From the NCBI RefSeq assembly GCF_001704275.1, contig NZ_CP011533.1:9672001-9736000 (forward strand): a stretch of DNA of 64,000 nt. Direction: 5' to 3'. The notes under the pieces were generated by a model, which worked only from the letters and a program-made list of their open reading frames with translations, was not told the DNA's origin and ran no database searches. Source of the stretch: Streptomyces noursei ATCC 11455 (lineage in GTDB: Bacteria > Actinomycetota > Actinomycetes > Streptomycetales > Streptomycetaceae). This document shows, piece after piece, positions 63,501-64,000 of the stretch; positions within the stretch are counted from its first letter, which is position 1; each line of letters begins with the position of its first letter. The translations under genes were made by a program, and so were the position numbers.

Positions 63501-64000
63501 CGCACCCTCGCCCCCACCGCGTCCACAGCCCCTGTGGTCGACATCTGACGGACACGACTGCGCGGATCAGCAACCAGGAAACGCGGCACGGGCCGGTGAT
63601 CGGCCAACGACCGCATCCACACCAACACCGCGACGAACCCGCCGCCCAATCCCGCCAACACCAACTGGCCCAGCACGCTCCCGTACGGGGCCGTGTAGTC
63701 GGGCACCAGGAACCCGGCGGCGACTATGCCGAGCGTCATGATCGTCATCCACCGGACCGTGGTCCGCGGCTTGGCCCTGTCCGCCTCGATCGTCCGACGG
63801 CGTGCGACTTCTTCTCGCACCGACTCGGCCATGTCCTCCAACGACCGGGCCAGCCCCGGTCCCCGACTGGCTGCCGACAGCAGCAGTGCGGCCGCCACCT
63901 TGTCGGCCGTGACGTCGTTCACCTCGGCGGCGAACTGCCGCAGGGCCTCCTGCGGGCGCCACCCCACCTGCAGCCGGTCAGCCAGATCCGTGATCTGATC
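63497..64000 (-). CDS. tadB: TadB-like protein, truncated by window edge
   Basis: The C-terminal part of an F-family platform protein: LLSAASRGPGLARSLEDMAE, VREEVARRRTIEADRAKPRT and helices MTIMTLGIVAAGFLVPDYT and LGGGFVAVLVWMRSLADH. The N-terminus lies beyond position 64000. It is coupled to TadC. Confidence 0.8.
   Translation of the reverse strand, partial: DQITDLADRLQVGWRPQEALRQFAAEVNDVTADKVAAALLLSAASRGPGLARSLEDMAESVREEVARRRTIEADRAKPRTTVRWMTIMTLGIVAAGFLVPDYTAPYGSVLGQLVLAGLGGGFVAVLVWMRSLADHRPVPRFLVADPRSRVRQMSTTGAVDAVGARVR

Noticed and set aside
1..64000. tRNA or rRNA genes and attachment sites
   Set aside because: No tRNA-like cloverleaf, rRNA sequence or integrase gene was recognised, so integration at a tRNA is unsupported.

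Overview
The window is high-GC actinobacterial DNA that reads as Streptomyces. Supporting signs are the codon bias, GTG/TTG starts behind GGAG-type ribosome sites, a DUF397 plus HTH/DUF5753 pair, DUF5999 proteins, an actinobacterial IHF, a LysM/BTAD protein beside a Tad pilus locus, and a lasso-peptide cluster. A telomere-type replication module, several MmyB-like regulators and many insertion sequences suggest a linear plasmid or a chromosome arm. I saw no rRNA, tRNA or CRISPR array.

Layout. 1-3600: remnant of a Cas3-type HD nuclease gene, broken by an IS982 element with an IS5 element inserted at its edge. 3640-7100: HTH/DUF397 pair, small hypotheticals, a methyltransferase and a zinc-ribbon microprotein. 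7276-11328: tandem DUF5999/EEP-nuclease modules, a small acidic protein and a cupin hydroxylase, with a second type of IS5 element inside. 11415-17319: lasso-peptide cluster on the minus strand (precursor, cyclase, PqqD-like RRE, B2 protease, ABC exporter), its exporter split by another IS5 copy; a TPR regulator diverges from it. 19266-25317: palindromic operators, then a tightly coupled operon of HTH protein, Tap-like protein, Tpg-like protein and a TtrA-like helicase with helicase-associated repeats. This is the best candidate for a divergent telomere-maintenance system. 25433-30160: IS630 element, unknown gene, GNAT, ISKra4 remnant and a truncated dnaE. 30672-41819: regulators (MmyB-like, IclR-like), a Rep-like HTH protein, a KASIII/type III PKS-like enzyme and an unusual double MmyB-like protein. 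42911-45789: secreted SH3-like protein, then an LPxTG-ending surface protein with a sortase. 46331-54301: a likely biosynthetic operon (MFS, ATP-grasp, degenerate ATP-grasp, GNAT/Fem-like, acyl-CoA oxidase-like), the last gene broken by a second IS982 copy. 54856-64000: zinc-ribbon membrane protein, IHF, hypotheticals, and the LysM/BTAD plus Tad pilus operon, which runs off the right edge.

Four genes or operons carry recent insertions whose target duplications can be read directly. In three of them removing the element restores an open frame. The IS copies are near identical (one T/C difference between the two 1087-bp IS5 copies; identical encoded proteins for the others), so the damage looks recent. 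Two elements carry canonical -1 slippery heptamers and so encode frameshifted transposases.
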